DNA of 43,630 nt, from the NCBI GenBank assembly GCA_902766365.1, contig CACXDC010000216.1:1-43630 (forward strand), given 5' to 3'. The notes beneath the pieces are model-generated. The model ran no database searches. It was not told the DNA's origin and saw only the letters and a program-made list of their open reading frames with translations. Positions 34,472 to 42,955 of this stretch are shown here, piece after piece; the first letter of the stretch is position 1; each line of letters starts with the position of its first letter. The translations under genes and the position numbers were made by a program. This stretch comes from an uncultured Lachnospiraceae bacterium (GTDB taxonomy: Bacteria > Bacillota > Clostridia > Lachnospirales > Lachnospiraceae).

Positions 34472-35305
34472 ATGGAGAATGTATTATTATGCACAGGTAA
34501 ATATGCAGAAAAACCATATTATTTTGAACATGCAGGTATGAATGTATACTGTGTGGAGGAGCTGTGCTATCTGCTGGCCAGTAATCCTTTTATGATAGAT
34601 GCAGGGATCATGGATAAGCAGTTGGTACAGTGGCTGTATGAAGAATGTGGACTGAAGGAGCTTTCCCATCAGCTTCTGCAGCTTTTCCAGCGTGGATGCC
34701 AGCCTGGAGTTTTCGTGGATACGATTCTGGATTATACCGGTTATTGCAGCAGGGAAGACAAGGAACGGATCGATGAGGTATTAAAGGGAAGCGCAGGACT
34801 TGATCAGTATGAGAAGCAGAAGCGTCAGGGAGATTATCTGATGAAAAATGGCAGGTATCAGCTTGCGGTACGTGAATATGAAAAGCTGCTTTCCATTCTG
34901 CCGGAGGCCGAAAAGGAGCTGATCCCGTCAGTGTATCATAATCTTGGTGTGGCCTGCTGCAGACTGTTCCGGTTTGAAAGTGGAGCCACTTATCTGAAGA
35001 AAGCCTATGAGCTTTCCGGAAGGGAGGAGTCAGGGATCCAGTATCTGGAAGCGCTGCGTGAGCAGCTGACAGAGGCAGACTATGTTTCTTTTATTGCTGA
35101 CCACAGAGAATATTATGAACTGTCCATGAAGGTGGAAAAACTCTATGAGATGGCAAGAGGACAGTTTGAGGCTACGAGGGAAAACCGTATGCTGTCAGCA
35201 CTGAAGATCTACAGGGATGAAGGAAATACGGGATCCTATTATGAGGAGATCGACAAGATCATAGCAAGACTTAAGGATGATTACCGGGAGAGCGTGGCAC
35301 AGTAG
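34472..35305 (+). CDS. Small TPR protein of the DUF5716/5717 operon
   Basis: A 277-residue soluble protein, 18 bases after the Hsp70-like gene, start ATG 34472 behind GGGAAAGGGAG. The N-terminal part (about 1-100) is alpha/beta with ENVLLCTGKYAEKPYYFEHA and a helical bundle. About residues 110-190 form two TPR-like repeats (GDYLMKNGRYQLAVREYEKL and VYHNLGVACCRLFRFES). The C-terminus is a long charged helix with TGSYYEEIDKIIARLKDD. TPR proteins usually act as adaptors, and its place behind an Hsp70-fold protein suggests a link between the operon's other products. I do not recognise a named family. Confidence 0.8.
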   Translation: MENVLLCTGKYAEKPYYFEHAGMNVYCVEELCYLLASNPFMIDAGIMDKQLVQWLYEECGLKELSHQLLQLFQRGCQPGVFVDTILDYTGYCSREDKERIDEVLKGSAGLDQYEKQKRQGDYLMKNGRYQLAVREYEKLLSILPEAEKELIPSVYHNLGVACCRLFRFESGATYLKKAYELSGREESGIQYLEALREQLTEADYVSFIADHREYYELSMKVEKLYEMARGQFEATRENRMLSALKIYRDEGNTGSYYEEIDKIIARLKDDYRESVAQ

Positions 35306-35318
35306 GTAAGGAGAGCAT

Positions 35319-36503
35319 ATGAGCTTTTTAAATAAGATATTTCCCTGGAAAAAGAACCGGGAAGACCCGATATATGAGATCGATGACTGGAGTGAGATCG
35401 TTTATGACCGGGACGATCTTCAGATCAATGATAAGCAGCAGAGAGAGGATTATATCAAAGGATGCCTCGAGCAGATCGCTGAAGCATCTACAGAACTGGA
35501 GAATCTGAAGCATGAGTATAACATGGTCACCTCCTATCTGAAGGATATGGAGGAGATCGAATCACTGCCGGAAGAGGAGATGCTCCTTCTGCAGAGCTAT
35601 GCCAGAAGGATCGAAGAACTTTCCGATAAGCAGTCAGACTATGCCAGAAGAGAACGGAAGCTGGATGAAGCAAAATACCGTCAGATGGAGCGGATGGAGG
35701 ATGAAGTCCAGGAGGGCTGTGAGAAGCTCCTGAAAGCAGAAGAATATCAGGAACTGATCAAAAGGGATCTGAAAAGGCTGGATGGAGAAAAACAGGCCTA
35801 TCAGTACAGAAAGGCAGAACTGCATCATATTCTGGAAGATTCCAGAAGTATGGCCATTATCTGTACCATAGCTGTGATCATCTGTATTTTTGTACTGCTG
35901 ATCCTGCAATATGGTTTTTCCATGAATACGGGGATCGGCTATGTGGCGGCGGCAGCACTCGGGGCAGCAGCGATCACGGCAGTTTTTCTCAAGTATAACA
36001 ATGCTTCCGAGGAGCTCTCCAGGGTGGAAAACGGGATCGGAAGGATTATAAGACTTCAGAATACAGTAAAGATCCGGTATGTGAACAATACGCATCTGCT
36101 GGATTACCTTTATATGAAATATCAGGTCAGCAGTGCCAGGGAACTGCAGAAGGATTATCAGGACTATCAGCAGGAAAGAGAAGAGAGGGAGCACTACTAC
36201 AGTGCAGAGAAGGATCTGGATGAATGTCAGAAGGATCTGATCCATGAACTGAGAAGATTCCAGATACAGGATCCCATGATCTGGATCCATCAGACCAGAG
36301 GACTCCTTGACAAAAAGGAAATGGTGGAGATCCGTCACAGTCTGATCATCAGGCGGCAGTCCCTGCGCCGGAGAATGGATTATAATAAAGAAGTGGTTGC
36401 CGGAAAGGCACAGGATGAGATCAAGGATCTGGCGAAGAAATACCCCAGATATGCAAAGGAGATCATGGACACCGTGGATGAATACGAAAAGGATTTTTCT
36501 TGA
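35319..36503 (+). CDS. Coiled-coil protein with a two-helix membrane hairpin
   Basis: A 394-residue protein, 13 bases after the TPR gene, start ATG 35319 with AAGGAG ahead. Residues 1-40 are acidic and contain NKIFPWKKNREDPIYEIDDW. Residues about 40-170 are a long charged coiled coil. Two hydrophobic helices at about 178-198 and 204-224 are separated by a short NTG turn, so both ends stay on the same, most likely cytoplasmic, side. A second coiled coil (about 228-355) and a helical tail follow. It is the only member of the four-gene set with membrane segments and so is the likely anchor that brings the other three to the membrane. No known family recognised. Confidence 0.82.
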   Translation: MSFLNKIFPWKKNREDPIYEIDDWSEIVYDRDDLQINDKQQREDYIKGCLEQIAEASTELENLKHEYNMVTSYLKDMEEIESLPEEEMLLLQSYARRIEELSDKQSDYARRERKLDEAKYRQMERMEDEVQEGCEKLLKAEEYQELIKRDLKRLDGEKQAYQYRKAELHHILEDSRSMAIICTIAVIICIFVLLILQYGFSMNTGIGYVAAAALGAAAITAVFLKYNNASEELSRVENGIGRIIRLQNTVKIRYVNNTHLLDYLYMKYQVSSARELQKDYQDYQQEREEREHYYSAEKDLDECQKDLIHELRRFQIQDPMIWIHQTRGLLDKKEMVEIRHSLIIRRQSLRRRMDYNKEVVAGKAQDEIKDLAKKYPRYAKEIMDTVDEYEKDFS

Positions 36504-36528
36504 CGAATCTACTCCTGCATGATAGAGT
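36500..36528 (+). promoter_or_regulatory. Possible promoter of the amino-acid ABC transporter
   Basis: TTGACG (36500-36505), a 17-base spacer, and TAGAGT (36523-36528) preceded by TGA. The -35 box overlaps the stop region of the coiled-coil gene. No terminator is seen between the two operons. Confidence 0.4.
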
Positions 36529-36593
36529 GATTATCGAACAGACACTTTAGTCTAATAAACTAATAAATCACTAAATCGGAAGAGGAGAACATT

Positions 36594-37469
36594 ATGAAAA
36601 AATTATTGGCAATGGCAGTGACCGCCGCATTTACGGTAAGCATGCTGGCCGGATGCGGACAGAGCGCAGAAACAGCAGATGCGTCAGCACAGGAGACAAC
36701 ACAGGAAACAGAATCCACTGACATAGAGACAGCAGAAACAGCGGATACGGCATCAGCGGATACAGCAGAGAGAACAACTTTTACTGTTGGATTTGATGCA
36801 GAATTTCCGCCTTACGGTTATATGGACGAAAACGGAGAGTATACCGGCTTTGATCTGGAACTGGCACAGGAAGTATGTGACAGAAATGGCTGGGAGCTTG
36901 TAAAGCAGCCTATCGACTGGGATTCCAAGGATATGGAATTATCCTCAGGAGCCATTGACTGTATCTGGAACGGCTTTACCATGAACGGACGTGAAGATGC
37001 TTATACCTTCAGTGTTCCCTATGTGGATAACAGCCAGGTATTTGTCGTAGCTGCTGATTCCGGTATCACCACCTTTGATGATCTTGCAGGCAAGAGCGTA
37101 GGTGTACAGAAGGATTCTTCCGCACTGGCAGCCCTTGAAGGAGATGCAGCAGACCTTGCGGCAACCTTTGGTGATCTGACACAGTATTCTGATTACAATA
37201 CAGCATTCATGGATCTGGAACAGGGTGCGATTGATGCTCTTGCCATTGATGTGGGCGTTGCTGATTACCAGATCGCATCCAGGGGAGAGGGCTTTGTCAA
37301 GCTTTCCGAGAACCTGGCAAGCGAGCAGTATGGTATCGGATTTTTACTTGGTAATGTAGAACTGAAGGATCAGGTAGAAAAGACACTGCTTGAAATGGCA
37401 GATGACGGCACCTTTGGAAAGATCGCAGAAAAGTATGGATTATCAGACAGCGTATGTCTTGGTAAATAA
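36594..37469 (+). CDS. Polar amino-acid ABC transporter, substrate-binding lipoprotein
   Basis: A 291-residue family 3 binding protein. The signal peptide ends SMLAGC with lipid-modified Cys21. A Thr/Glu/Ala-rich linker (about 22-62) with repeated ETAD units is followed by the binding domain, starting FTVGFDAEFPPYGYMDENGE, the family's typical opening, with FDLELAQEV and the later VGVQKDSSA. This family binds glutamine, cystine, arginine or other polar amino acids; the ligand cannot be fixed from sequence. It is followed by its permease and ATPase. A hairpin between the binding protein and permease genes suggests that more binding protein is made than permease. Confidence 0.92.
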   Translation: MKKLLAMAVTAAFTVSMLAGCGQSAETADASAQETTQETESTDIETAETADTASADTAERTTFTVGFDAEFPPYGYMDENGEYTGFDLELAQEVCDRNGWELVKQPIDWDSKDMELSSGAIDCIWNGFTMNGREDAYTFSVPYVDNSQVFVVAADSGITTFDDLAGKSVGVQKDSSALAALEGDAADLAATFGDLTQYSDYNTAFMDLEQGAIDALAIDVGVADYQIASRGEGFVKLSENLASEQYGIGFLLGNVELKDQVEKTLLEMADDGTFGKIAEKYGLSDSVCLGK

Positions 37470-37492
37470 AAAGAAAGTTGCACTGGATAAGA

Positions 37493-37521
37493 CGGGAGAG
37501 ATGAGGGTATCGTCTCTCCCG
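37493..37521 (+). repeat. Intercistronic hairpin between binding protein and permease genes
   Basis: A perfect 9-bp stem (37493-37501 against 37513-37521) with an 11-base loop and no T-run. It is probably a 3' stabiliser of the binding-protein mRNA or a weak attenuator, which would give the usual excess of binding protein. Confidence 0.6.
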
Positions 37522-37554
37522 CTACTTGGAAACAGGCAGAATGTGAGGATGTAA

Positions 37555-38202
37555 ATGACATTATCGACCATATTGTTACAGCTTATGAAAGGCATGGGAG
37601 TAACGGCAGAAATCTTTTTTCTGACGCTTCTTTTTTCTTTGCCGCTTGGTTTACTGGTGGCCTTTGGACGGATGTCGAAGAACGGCATTATCCGGACGGT
37701 CAGCAAGATCTATATTTCTGTACTGAGGGGAACACCACTTATGCTTCAGCTTATCGTGGTGTATTTTGCCCCTTTTTATGTATTTCATCTGAAAGTCGGT
37801 AATTACAGATTCCCGGCTATCATCATAGCATTTGCATTGAATTATGCGGCATATTTTGCAGAGATATACAGAGCGGGAATTGAATCCATGCCGGTTGGAC
37901 AGTATGAAGCAGCCAGGGTTCTTGGCTACAGCAGACTCCAGACTTTTGTAAGGATCATTCTTCCGCAGGTGATCAAACGGATCCTGCCGCCGGTGACGAA
38001 TGAAACGATCACTTTGGTAAAGGATACTTCCCTTGCCTTTGTGCTGGCCCAGGCAGAAATGTTTACCATGGCAAAGCAGATCGCAGCCAAGGAGACAAGT
38101 ATCATGCCACTCATGATCGCAGGCGTATTTTATTATCTGTTCAACCTGATCGTGGCAACAGTAATGGAACGGATCGAGAAGAGTCTGAATTACTATAAGT
38201 AA
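37555..38202 (+). CDS. Polar amino-acid ABC transporter permease
   Basis: A 215-residue HisM/GlnP-type permease. About five membrane helices are visible. The family EAA loop, which contacts the ATPase, reads YEAARVLGYSRLQTFVRIIL (about 121-140), and RGTPLMLQLI (about 59-68) is typical of the amino-acid group. Only one permease gene is present, so it should act as a homodimer. Start ATG 37555 follows TGAGGATGT. Confidence 0.93.
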   Translation: MTLSTILLQLMKGMGVTAEIFFLTLLFSLPLGLLVAFGRMSKNGIIRTVSKIYISVLRGTPLMLQLIVVYFAPFYVFHLKVGNYRFPAIIIAFALNYAAYFAEIYRAGIESMPVGQYEAARVLGYSRLQTFVRIILPQVIKRILPPVTNETITLVKDTSLAFVLAQAEMFTMAKQIAAKETSIMPLMIAGVFYYLFNLIVATVMERIEKSLNYYK

Positions 38203-38218
38203 GAGATGGAGGAAGACA

Positions 38219-38989
38219 ATGAGCGAAGAAGGCAAGATCCTGCTGCAGATAGAACATATGAAAAAAAGCTTTGACGGGGTAGAGATACTGAAGGATATTT
38301 CCCTTTCTGTCAGAGAAGGAGAAGTGGTTTCCATCATAGGTCCTTCCGGTTCCGGCAAGTCAACACTGCTCCGGTGTGCAACGATGTTAGAGACCATGGA
38401 TGGAGGAACGCTTTCCTATCTTTCTGAAAAGGCGGCATATGAGGAAAATGGCAGATGCGTTTACGCACCGAAAGCCAAACTGAAGGAGATCCACAAGAAT
38501 TTTGGACTGGTGTTCCAGAACTTTAATCTTTTTCCCCATTACAGTGTTATGAAAAATATCACGGATGCACCTGTTGTGGTGGATAAGGTGCCAAAGAAGG
38601 AAGCGGAAGAGAGAGCCAGAAAGCTTTTAGCACAGCTTGGTCTTTCAGATAAGGCAGATGCCTATCCATGCCAGCTTTCCGGAGGCCAGCAGCAGAGGGT
38701 ATCGATCGCAAGGGCGCTGGCCCTGCAGCCGAAGATCCTGTTTTTTGATGAGCCTACATCAGCCCTTGACCCGGAGCTGACAGGGGAGGTTTTAAAGGTC
38801 ATCAAGGAACTGGCCAGGGAACATATGACCATGATCATTGTCACTCATGAGATGCAGTTTGCAAGGGAATTATCGGACAGGATCATTTTTATGGAGCAGG
38901 GGATCATACAGGCGGAAGGGACACCGGAAGAGATCTTCCACTGTGAAAATGACCGTGTCAGGGAATTTATTGGAAAGTTTCAGTCATAA
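38219..38989 (+). CDS. Polar amino-acid ABC transporter ATP-binding protein
   Basis: A 256-residue GlnQ-type ATPase. Walker A is GPSGSGKST (about 41-49), the Q-loop is LVFQNFNLF, the signature is LSGGQQQR (about 151-158), Walker B is [11 protein letters not shown] (about 170-180), and the switch His is in VTHEMQ. Between Walker A and the Q-loop there is a longer insert than usual (about 60-92, with [15 protein letters not shown]). It starts 16 bases after the permease gene and closes the operon. No terminator is visible before the pur promoter. Confidence 0.94.
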   Translation: MSEEGKILLQIEHMKKSFDGVEILKDISLSVREGEVVSIIGPSGSGKSTLLRCATMLETMDGGTLSYLSEKAAYEENGRCVYAPKAKLKEIHKNFGLVFQNFNLFPHYSVMKNITDAPVVVDKVPKKEAEERARKLLAQLGLSDKADAYPCQLSGGQQQRVSIARALALQPKILFFDEPTSALDPELTGEVLKVIKELAREHMTMIIVTHEMQFARELSDRIIFMEQGIIQAEGTPEEIFHCENDRVREFIGKFQS

Positions 38990-38995
38990 GACGTG

Positions 38996-39024
38996 TTGAT
39001 TTATGACATGAGGTAGTATATACT
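38996..39024 (+). promoter_or_regulatory. Promoter of the purCFB operon
   Basis: TTGATT (38996-39001), a 17-base spacer, TATACT (39019-39024). I see no purine riboswitch in the 50-base leader. Confidence 0.65.
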
Positions 39025-39074
39025 CCACAATAGAGGTTATTTACTAAAACTTTACGAAAGGCAAGGAAACCAAA

Positions 39075-39782
39075 ATGAAAAAAATGGAACAGCTTTACGA
39101 AGGAAAAGCAAAGAAGGTATTTGCAACAGAGGATCCTGATGTTGTTATCGTGGATTACAAGGATGATGCAACTGCTTTCAACGGGGAAAAGAAAGGCACG
39201 ATCGTAGGAAAAGGTGCCATCAACAACCGTATGACCAATCATGTTTTCAAGCTTCTGGAGAAAGAAGGAGTACCGACACATCTGATCGAAGAGTTAAGTG
39301 ACAGGGAGACTGCAGTTAAAAAGGTGCAGATCGTACCGCTTGAGGTTATCATCAGAAACGTGGCAGCAGGCAGCTTTTCCAAGAGACTTGGTGTACCGGA
39401 AGGAACACCTTTTGCAGAGCCTACCATTGAATTCAGCTATAAAAATGACGAACTGGGTGACCCTCTGATCAACAGCTATTTCGCAGTTGCACTGGGACTT
39501 GCTACCTGGGAGGAGATTGATACCATCAAGAAGTATGCATTTAAGGTAAATGAAGTATTAAAGGCATATTTCCTTCAGGCAGATATCAAACTGATTGACT
39601 TCAAGATCGAGTTTGGACGTTTCCATGGCAAGATCCTGCTTGCAGATGAAGTATCTCCGGATACATGCCGTCTGTGGGATGTACATACCAATGAAAAACT
39701 GGATAAGGATCGTTTCAGAAGAGATCTTGGCAATGTAGAAGAAGCTTATAATGAAGTATTTAAGCGTCTTGGACTTGCATAA
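39075..39782 (+). CDS. purC: Phosphoribosylaminoimidazole-succinocarboxamide synthase
   Basis: A 235-residue SAICAR synthetase, which joins CAIR and aspartate with ATP in purine synthesis. The family marks are [10 protein letters not shown] (about 7-16), [13 protein letters not shown] (about 29-41), the RNVAAGSF segment (about 94-101) and [13 protein letters not shown] (about 192-204). It is full length for the bacterial form. It leads a purC-purF-purB operon; the enzymes cover steps 1, 7 (numbering varies) and the two lyase steps. Confidence 0.97.
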   Translation: MKKMEQLYEGKAKKVFATEDPDVVIVDYKDDATAFNGEKKGTIVGKGAINNRMTNHVFKLLEKEGVPTHLIEELSDRETAVKKVQIVPLEVIIRNVAAGSFSKRLGVPEGTPFAEPTIEFSYKNDELGDPLINSYFAVALGLATWEEIDTIKKYAFKVNEVLKAYFLQADIKLIDFKIEFGRFHGKILLADEVSPDTCRLWDVHTNEKLDKDRFRRDLGNVEEAYNEVFKRLGLA

Positions 39783-39802
39783 ACAGATACAGAGGTATGG
39801 AA

Positions 39803-41212
39803 ATGATTAAAGAGGAATGTGGCGTATTTGGCATCTATGATTTTGATGGAGGGGATGTAGCCTCCACCATTTATTACGGTTTACTTGCGCTTCAGCACAG
39901 AGGACAGGAAAGCTGTGGTATCGCAGTCAGTGATACAAATGGTCCTAAGGGAAAGGTACTCAGCTCCAAGGACATGGGTCTTGTCAATGAGGCGTTTACC
40001 CCGGAGATCCTGGAAAAGCTGAAAGGGGATATTGGTGTTGGACACGTCAGATATTCTACAGCAGGAAGTTCTACCAGAGAAAATGCTCAGCCTCTGGTAT
40101 TAAATTATGTGAAGGGTACCCTGGCACTTGCCCACAACGGAAACCTGATCAATGCTCCGGAACTGAGAAGAGAGCTGGAATATACAGGAGCGATCTTCCA
40201 GACAACCATTGACTCAGAGGTGATCGCTTATTTTATCGCAAGGGAGCGTCTGAATTCCAAAACAGTAGAAGAGGCAGTCGGACGTGCCATGAAGAAGATC
40301 AAGGGAGCCTACTACCTGATCATCATGTCTCCCCGTAAGCTGATCGGTGCAAGGGATCCTTTCGGATTCAGACCGCTCTGTATCGGTAAGAGAGACAATT
40401 CCTATGTGCTGGCATCCGAGACCTGTGCCCTTGATACTATCGGAGCAACCTTTGTCCGTGATGTGGAACCGGGAGAGATTGTAACTATTTCTCCGGAAAA
40501 GGGAATTGAGTCTGACAAGAGCATGTGTATTCCGAAAGAACAGCATGCCAGATGTGTATTTGAGTATATTTATTTTGCCCGTCCGGACAGCTTTGTGGAC
40601 GGCATGAGTGTTTATAATTCCAGAATCCTGGCAGGGAGATATCTTGCCATAGATTCACCGGTAGATGCAGACCTGGTGGTTGGTGTACCGGAATCCGGGA
40701 ACTGTGCGGCTCTTGGCTATGCCATGGAGTCAGGGATCCCCTATGGACAGGCATTTGTAAAGAACAGCTATGTGGGAAGAACCTTCATTAAACCGGGACA
40801 GAAAAACAGAGAGAGCAGTGTGCAGGTCAAGCTGAATGCACTGCGGGATGCAGTGGAAGGCAAACGTGTCATCATGATTGATGATTCTATCGTAAGAGGA
40901 ACCACATCTGACCGTATTGTCCGTATGCTGCGGGAAGCAGGAGCAAAGGAAGTGCATATGAGGGTAAGTTCCCCTCCGTTCTTATGGCCCTGTTATTTTG
41001 GTACGGATATACCAGCAAGAGACCAGCTGATCGCTTATAACCGTTCTGTGGATGAGATCTGCAGAGTGATCGGTGCAGATTCACTTGGTTATCTGAAGGA
41101 AGAGAGACTGTCACAGATCGTAGAAGGCAGAGAGATCTGCAGTGGCTGTTTCACTGGAAAATATCCGCTTGATCCGCCGGAAGGAGATATCCGGGGAGAA
41201 TTTGATTATTAG
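39803..41212 (+). CDS. purF: Amidophosphoribosyltransferase
   Basis: A 469-residue enzyme for the first committed step of purine synthesis: PRPP plus glutamine to phosphoribosylamine. The class II amidotransferase Cys lies in KEECGVFG near the N-terminus, behind a short propeptide that is removed to expose it. The PRPP loop is VIMIDDSIVRGTTS (about 355-368). Cys residues in CVFEYIYF, WPCYFG and ICSGCFTGKYP match the 4Fe-4S ligands of the Bacillus subtilis enzyme, so this is the oxygen-sensitive Fe-S type. I prefer ATG 39803 because AGAGG (39791-39795) is then seven bases away; ATG 39797 would be only one base from it. Confidence 0.96.
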   Translation: MIKEECGVFGIYDFDGGDVASTIYYGLLALQHRGQESCGIAVSDTNGPKGKVLSSKDMGLVNEAFTPEILEKLKGDIGVGHVRYSTAGSSTRENAQPLVLNYVKGTLALAHNGNLINAPELRRELEYTGAIFQTTIDSEVIAYFIARERLNSKTVEEAVGRAMKKIKGAYYLIIMSPRKLIGARDPFGFRPLCIGKRDNSYVLASETCALDTIGATFVRDVEPGEIVTISPEKGIESDKSMCIPKEQHARCVFEYIYFARPDSFVDGMSVYNSRILAGRYLAIDSPVDADLVVGVPESGNCAALGYAMESGIPYGQAFVKNSYVGRTFIKPGQKNRESSVQVKLNALRDAVEGKRVIMIDDSIVRGTTSDRIVRMLREAGAKEVHMRVSSPPFLWPCYFGTDIPARDQLIAYNRSVDEICRVIGADSLGYLKEERLSQIVEGREICSGCFTGKYPLDPPEGDIRGEFDY

Positions 41213-41224
41213 AGGGAGGAACTT

Positions 41225-42676
41225 ATGGAAACTGACAGATATGTAAGCCCGTTATCGGAGCGTTATGCCAGTAAGGAAATGCAGTATATCTTTTCTCCGG
41301 ACATGAAGTTTCGGACATGGAGAAAGCTCTGGATCGCACTTGCAGAGACAGAGATGGAGCTGGGACTGTCCCAGAACGGCAAGCCCGTTATCTCACAGGA
41401 GCAGATCGATGAGCTGAAGGCACACGCAGAAGATATCAATTATGACGTGGCAAAGGCCAGGGAAAAGGTAGTCCGTCATGATGTCATGAGCCATGTATAC
41501 GCCTATGGACAGCAGTGCCCGAAGGCAGCAGGTATCATCCATCTTGGTGCGACAAGCTGCTATGTAGGTGACAATACCGACATTATCGTGATGACAGAGG
41601 CTCTGAAGTTAGTAAAGAAAAAACTTGTCAATGTTCTTTCTGAACTGGCTGCTTTTGCTGATAAATACAAGGATCAGCCAACCCTTGCCTTTACCCATTT
41701 CCAGCCGGCACAGCCTACAACAGTAGGAAAAAGAGCAACACTCTGGATGCAAGAATTCTGCCTGGATCTGGAAGATCTTGAGCATGTACTGTCCGGTATG
41801 AAGCTGCTTGGTTCCAAAGGAACGACAGGCACACAGGCTTCCTTCCTTGAACTGTTTGACGGAGATCAGGAGACCATTGATAAGATCGATCCCATGATCG
41901 CAGCCAAAATGGGATTTAAAGAATGCTATCCTGTATCAGGACAGACCTATTCCCGTAAGGTGGATACCAGAGTAGCCAATGTACTGGCAGGTATTGCGGC
42001 AAGTGCGCATAAGATGAGCAATGACATCAGACTTCTTCAGCATCTGAAGGAGGTGGAAGAGCCCTTTGAGAAGACCCAGATCGGATCTTCTGCCATGGCA
42101 TATAAGAGAAATCCCATGCGGAGTGAGAGGATTGCCTCTCTGTCCCGTTATGTGATGATCGATGCCCTGAATCCGGCGATCACTTCTGCCACACAGTGGT
42201 TTGAAAGAACACTGGATGACTCTGCCAACAAGCGTCTTTCCATTCCGGAAGGATTCCTTGCCATTGACGGTATCCTGGATCTGTGCCTGAATGTAGTGGA
42301 TGGTCTTGTAGTATATCCGAAGGTGATCGAGAAGCATCTGATGAGTGAACTGCCTTTCATGGCTACAGAGAATATCATGATGGATGCGGTAAAGCTTGGT
42401 GGTAACAGACAGGAGCTGCATGAAAAGATACGTGAGCTTTCCATGGAGGCAGGAAAGACGGTCAAGGTAGAAGGTAAGGACAACAATCTTCTTGAACTGA
42501 TCGCGGCTGATCCGGCTTTCCCGTTAACATTAGAGGATTTGCAGAAGTCCATGGAACCTTCCCGATATATTGGAAGATCAAAGGAACAGGTTGATAATTT
42601 CCTTTCAAAGGTGATCAGACCGATCCTGGAAGAAAATAAAGACCTTCTTGGAGTGAAAGCAGAGATCAACGTATAG
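41225..42676 (+). CDS. purB: Adenylosuccinate lyase
   Basis: A 483-residue member of the fumarase/aspartase family that splits SAICAR and adenylosuccinate, so it serves the purC product and AMP formation. The signature loop reads SSAMAYKRNPMRSER (about 289-303). The other conserved regions are GATSCYVGDNTD (about 108-119), with the first active-site block, and THFQPAQPTTVGKRA (about 157-171), with the catalytic His region. Ribosome site AGAGGGAGGA sits just ahead of ATG 41225. It ends at a strong terminator. Confidence 0.97.
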   Translation: METDRYVSPLSERYASKEMQYIFSPDMKFRTWRKLWIALAETEMELGLSQNGKPVISQEQIDELKAHAEDINYDVAKAREKVVRHDVMSHVYAYGQQCPKAAGIIHLGATSCYVGDNTDIIVMTEALKLVKKKLVNVLSELAAFADKYKDQPTLAFTHFQPAQPTTVGKRATLWMQEFCLDLEDLEHVLSGMKLLGSKGTTGTQASFLELFDGDQETIDKIDPMIAAKMGFKECYPVSGQTYSRKVDTRVANVLAGIAASAHKMSNDIRLLQHLKEVEEPFEKTQIGSSAMAYKRNPMRSERIASLSRYVMIDALNPAITSATQWFERTLDDSANKRLSIPEGFLAIDGILDLCLNVVDGLVVYPKVIEKHLMSELPFMATENIMMDAVKLGGNRQELHEKIRELSMEAGKTVKVEGKDNNLLELIAADPAFPLTLEDLQKSMEPSRYIGRSKEQVDNFLSKVIRPILEENKDLLGVKAEINV

Positions 42677-42693
42677 GTGATCATAACGAAAGA

Positions 42694-42732
42694 ACAGCTG
42701 GCAGCAGTGAATGCATGCCAGCTGTATTTTTT
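42694..42732 (+). terminator. Rho-independent terminator of the pur operon
   Basis: A perfect 10-bp stem (42694-42703 against 42716-42725) with a 12-base loop, followed by ATTTTTTG. Confidence 0.92.
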
Positions 42733-42755
42733 GTATTATTTTTATAAAAAAGTAC

Positions 42756-42784
42756 TTTTCCTTTTCCAGATTGTGTTGTATAAT
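42756..42784 (+). promoter_or_regulatory. Likely promoter of rho
   Basis: A perfect -10 TATAAT (42779-42784) with a weak -35 TTTTCC (42756-42761) at 17 bases. Transcription would start near 42791, leaving a leader of about 165 bases before rho. Confidence 0.5.
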
Positions 42785-42816
42785 AGCCGCATAGAGTTCA
42801 TTTAGAGACATTTCAA

Positions 42817-42933
42817 ATGACAAGTCGAGATTTAAATCCCATTGAAGAAGATGATAGTGAAGGTTTGAGAAACGGTTTATTCACGATCAGGTGTATGAAA
42901 AAGCACAGAGACAATGAAACAACAGGACTGTAA
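42817..42933 (+). CDS. Putative 38-codon leader open frame ahead of rho
   Basis: An open frame from ATG 42817 to TAA 42933, inside the rho leader and ending 22 bases before the rho start. The product begins MTSRDLNPIEEDDSEG and is followed by a basic stretch with RCMKKHRD. The ribosome site is weak (TTTAGAGACA). It could be a chance frame. Enteric bacteria have a short rhoL leader frame in the same place, but no sequence likeness is implied. Confidence 0.3.
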   Translation: MTSRDLNPIEEDDSEGLRNGLFTIRCMKKHRDNETTGL

Positions 42934-42955
42934 GAAAAAGTGAATGGAGGAATTT

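Noticed and set aside
36526-36572. An inverted repeat AGTGATT/AATCACT before the amino-acid binding protein gene.
   Set aside because: Arms of seven bases are 33 bases apart in AT-rich DNA; chance is likely and no known operator is matched.
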